DNA of 16,161 bases from Prochlorococcus sp. AG-315-I14 (GTDB taxonomy: Bacteria > Cyanobacteriota > Cyanobacteriia > PCC-6307 > Cyanobiaceae), in contig QBWF01000016.1 in NCBI GenBank assembly GCA_003283665.1, positions 1-16,161 of the forward strand, given 5' to 3'. Within the stretch, counting starts at the first letter, position 1. Each line of letters begins with the position of its first letter. The translations under genes and the position numbers were made by a program. Positions 14,149 through 16,161 of this stretch are shown here, piece after piece. The notes below the pieces were generated by a model. It made no database searches. It was not told the origin of the DNA and worked only from the letters and a program-made list of their open reading frames with translations.

Positions 14149-14889
14149 TCAATTTTGTTTGGTTATTTGAGAAAACTCGAGTTCAACGGGAGTTTCTCTT
14201 CCAAAAATTGATAATAGAGCTTTAAGTTTGTTTCTTTCTCCTGAAACTTCAATAACTTCACCTTGGAAATCTTTAAAAGGTCCTGAAGTAACGACTATTT
14301 GGTCACCTTCTTCTAAATCTAGTTTTACAACTGTTTTCTTCTCAGCTGCACGCTTGAATATTCTATTTACTTCTTGACGACTTAAAGGTCGAGGTTTTAT
14401 GTGCCCACGAGATTTCCCTGTGGCTTTTCTATCTTCGGCACCTACAAAATTGATTACATTCGGTGTACTTCTTACTGCCATCATGGTGTCCTCGTCTAGG
14501 ACCATACGAACAAGCACATAACCTGGAAAAACCTTTTCTTCTATAGTTTGCCTGCTCCCATCTTTTTTTAATTTAACTGCTGGGGTTTGGGGTATTTCAA
14601 TTTCTATAATTCTATTATTCACACCAAGAGTAATAGCTCTTTGTTCGAGTGTTGCTTTTACTTTCTTTTCACAACTTGAAGCAACTTGTATTGCATACCA
14701 GCGAGCAATAGTTGTTTTAGGGATCTGACCAGAGGAATAATCTTGCTCTCCGTCATTTCGTGCAGGAAGATCAATTACTTTTGACTCATTATCTGGATTA
14801 GTTTCAAGATCTGTCACTGGTAAAAAATTGTGAGTGGTTAAATAATTTTGTTTTTTAGGGCTCAGCGAAATATCTGAGTAGAGGCCCAT
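14149..14889 (-). CDS. nusG: Transcription termination/antitermination factor NusG
   Basis: NusG binds the RNA polymerase clamp to modulate pausing and couples to Rho or the ribosome. The NGN domain begins at about residue 63 (RWYAIQVASSCEKKVKATL), with the FPGYVLVRM strand (121-129) and STPNVINFVG. The KOW domain is at about 194-222 (GDQIVVTSGPFKDFQGEVIEV). As drawn it has 246 residues, against about 181 in E. coli, because of a 62-residue polar N-terminal extension. Part of this may be artificial: the ATG at 14889 lies inside secE (28-bp overlap). A GTG in frame at 14817 (residue 25, VTDLETNP) would give 222 residues and a 44-bp gap after secE. I cannot decide between them from sequence; the GTG form looks at least as plausible. 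Cyanobacterial NusG often has some N-terminal extension. Confidence 0.93.
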   Translation of the reverse strand: MGLYSDISLSPKKQNYLTTHNFLPVTDLETNPDNESKVIDLPARNDGEQDYSSGQIPKTTIARWYAIQVASSCEKKVKATLEQRAITLGVNNRIIEIEIPQTPAVKLKKDGSRQTIEEKVFPGYVLVRMVLDEDTMMAVRSTPNVINFVGAEDRKATGKSRGHIKPRPLSRQEVNRIFKRAAEKKTVVKLDLEEGDQIVVTSGPFKDFQGEVIEVSGERNKLKALLSIFGRETPVELEFSQITKQN

Positions 14890-15104
14890 CCATAAAAACG
14901 ACTTACAGCTGCTATTGAAACTGCAGAAAGTGTGACCATAAGAATCACAGCAACAGATTCACTAAAGAGCTGTTGGCGAGAAGGCCATACAACAAGTTTT
15001 AATTCGTCAATTGTAGATGGCAAAAATCCTTTTTTTAAGGGTTGCTTCTCCTTTTCTATAGGAATGATTTGCTCTTGGTCATCTTTAGATGTTGGGCTTG
15101 TCAC
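14862..15104 (-). CDS. secE: Preprotein translocase subunit SecE
   Basis: SecE is the small membrane clamp around SecY in the Sec translocon. The 80-residue protein is the short, single-span type found in cyanobacteria and plastids. A polar N-terminus (TSPTSKDDQEQIIPIEKEKQ) is followed by the amphipathic cytosolic helix with the conserved TIDELKLVVWPSRQQLF. One hydrophobic transmembrane helix then runs over about residues 48-70 (SVAVILMVTLSAVSIAAVS). The start is GTG at 15104. The secE-nusG order is the classic one. A clpB-type gene ends 74 bp upstream, so the operon promoter probably lies in that gap or farther up; I could not pick a convincing -10 there. Confidence 0.95.
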   Translation of the reverse strand: MTSPTSKDDQEQIIPIEKEKQPLKKGFLPSTIDELKLVVWPSRQQLFSESVAVILMVTLSAVSIAAVSRFYGWASTQIFR

Positions 15105-15178
15105 TTGGTGTGGGATTTGTAGAGATTACTTTTTGAAAAGGAAAGAAGATAAATCTACATTAACTTATCCTTGTTTGA

Positions 15179-16161
15179 TTAGTTCTCTATTAAGAAATGA
15201 AGTTTTTCTGATCCATCATTGGATGTTTTTACTTTAATAGTTTTCGCTCCTTGAAAGGATTCTTCTAAAATTTGTGTTGCCAAAGGATTTTCGAGCTTCC
15301 TTCTAATAACTCTTCTAAGTGGTCTGGCTCCATATTCAGGCTCATGTCCTTCCCTGGCAAGAGCTTTAATGGTTTGATCATCAACCTGTAGATCTAACTG
15401 TTGTTGTGCAAGAAGTTTTGTTAATTCCTTAAGTTGTAGGCGAACGATTTGTTCTAAATCTTCAATTTTCAGGGGTCTGAATCTTATTATCTCATCAATT
15501 CTGTTTAGGAATTCTGGCCTGAATTGTTTTGTTAGGGCTTGGTTGATCGTTTCATCTAATTCTTGTGTTAGGTCGTGTTGATCTAAATCTTTGTTCTTTG
15601 CGTTGAGTGCATTATTTAAGATTGCCTTACTGGCTAAGTTACTTGTCATAACAATTACTGTATTCCTAAAATCTACTGTTCGACCTTGAGAATCAGTTAG
15701 GCGTCCATCATCTAAGACTTGTAGAAGGATGTTGAAAACTTCTGGATGAGCTTTCTCTATTTCATCAAGTAGTAAAACTGCATATGGTCTTCTTCTTATT
15801 GCTTCTGTTAATTGTCCTCCTTCTTCATATCCAACATATCCAGGAGGAGCCCCCAAAAGTCTTGAAACCGCATTCCTTTCCATATATTCACTCATATCAA
15901 GTCTCAAAAGAGCATTTTCCTCATCAAATAATGAAGTAGCTAGTGTTTTAGCCAGTTCCGTTTTTCCAACACCTGTTGGTCCTAGAAATAAAAAAGATCC
16001 TATAGGTCTTCTTATATCTTGCATGCCAGCCCTAGCCCTGCGAATAGCTGCTGAGACAGCTTGCACAGCAGCAAACTGGCCAATAACTTTTCTTTCCAAA
16101 TCTTTTTCTAAATTTAAAAGCTTTTGCCGTTCTCCGGCTAAAACTTTATTAACGGGTATTC
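15179..16161 (-). CDS. clpB: ClpB-type AAA+ chaperone, C-terminal part; N-terminal part beyond the right edge
   Basis: This is a Hsp100 disaggregase-type ATPase. About 327 residues are visible, covering the second AAA+ module and the end of the linker, where [15 protein letters not shown] leads into LERKVIGQ. The frame is open to the window edge, so the gene continues and the start is not here. The module has Walker [10 protein letters not shown], the pore loop [13 protein letters not shown], Walker [11 protein letters not shown], sensor 1 VIVMTSN, the arginine-finger region [12 protein letters not shown] and sensor 2 GARPLRR. The C-terminal small domain ends in a short tail. There is no ClpP-binding IGF-type loop in the visible part, and [14 protein letters not shown] resembles ClpB more than ClpC. 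Without the middle coiled-coil region ClpB versus ClpC is not proven. Cyanobacteria often carry more than one clpB, and I cannot say which this is. Confidence 0.85.
   Translation of the reverse strand, partial: IPVNKVLAGERQKLLNLEKDLERKVIGQFAAVQAVSAAIRRARAGMQDIRRPIGSFLFLGPTGVGKTELAKTLATSLFDEENALLRLDMSEYMERNAVSRLLGAPPGYVGYEEGGQLTEAIRRRPYAVLLLDEIEKAHPEVFNILLQVLDDGRLTDSQGRTVDFRNTVIVMTSNLASKAILNNALNAKNKDLDQHDLTQELDETINQALTKQFRPEFLNRIDEIIRFRPLKIEDLEQIVRLQLKELTKLLAQQQLDLQVDDQTIKALAREGHEPEYGARPLRRVIRRKLENPLATQILEESFQGAKTIKVKTSNDGSEKLHFLIEN

Noticed and set aside
15105..15178. Promoter or terminator in the clpB-secE gap
   Set aside because: A 5-bp GATAA/TTATC stem and loose -10-like hexamers are present, but none is better than background for this base composition.
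1..16161. Mobile element, CRISPR, prophage, toxin-antitoxin or biosynthetic cluster
   Set aside because: Every long open frame is a core housekeeping gene or a shadow; there are no integrase, transposase, spacer arrays or tRNA-flanked repeats, and base composition is even.

Overview
This window looks like the chromosome of a marine picocyanobacterium, most likely a low-GC Prochlorococcus. The reasons are the AT-rich coding style, the many genes without a visible Shine-Dalgarno sequence, cyanobacterial-type ribosomal proteins, a class 2 PyrD, and a gene order I recall from picocyanobacterial genomes (secE-nusG-rplK-rplA-rplJ-rplL next to a clpB-type gene). The genus is an inference from style and gene order; no marker gene here is decisive. 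There are no tRNA or rRNA genes, no CRISPR array, no insertion sequence, no phage gene and no sign of recent transfer.

Layout from left to right. Positions 1-1625 (-) hold a bifunctional (p)ppGpp synthetase/hydrolase cut by the left edge. Divergent from it is a single-chain, double-ATPase peptide-type ABC protein (1682-3289, +). This ends tail to tail, 2 bp apart, with an RluD-type pseudouridine synthase and a YlqF/RbgA ribosome-assembly GTPase (3292-5114, -), which overlap by one base. A 453-bp AT-rich gap leads to pgk (5568-6767, +). Next come a secreted protein of unknown function (6817-7533, -), murG (7586-8644, +), a CobD/HisC-like PLP enzyme (8637-9731, -), pyrD (9790-10956, -) and rnhA (11065-11556, -). 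The right third is the classic ribosomal/translocation cluster on the minus strand, secE-nusG-rplK-rplA-rplJ-rplL (15104 down to 11630). It ends at a strong hairpin terminator. Upstream of secE is the C-terminal part of a ClpB-type AAA+ chaperone, cut by the right edge.

Functionally the window is core growth metabolism: the stringent-response switch, ribosome parts and ribosome modification/assembly, protein secretion and chaperoning, glycolysis/Calvin cycle, peptidoglycan, pyrimidine and probably cobamide synthesis. I found no evidence for a new defence, mobile or secondary-metabolite system.

The interesting material lies in the non-coding joints. (1) An L10-type leader sits in the rplA-rplJ gap, with alternative pairings and a strong AAGGAG sequence that points at a short out-of-frame ORF overlapping the rplJ start. 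(2) An L1-site-like hairpin abuts rplA. (3) A near-perfect 20-bp tandem repeat lies in the nusG-rplK gap. (4) The rplL terminator's U-tract runs directly into the rnhA start codon. (5) A symmetric ATTATAAT element between murG and the secreted-protein gene could act as a -10 in both directions, followed by a 20-bp palindrome that touches the murG start.
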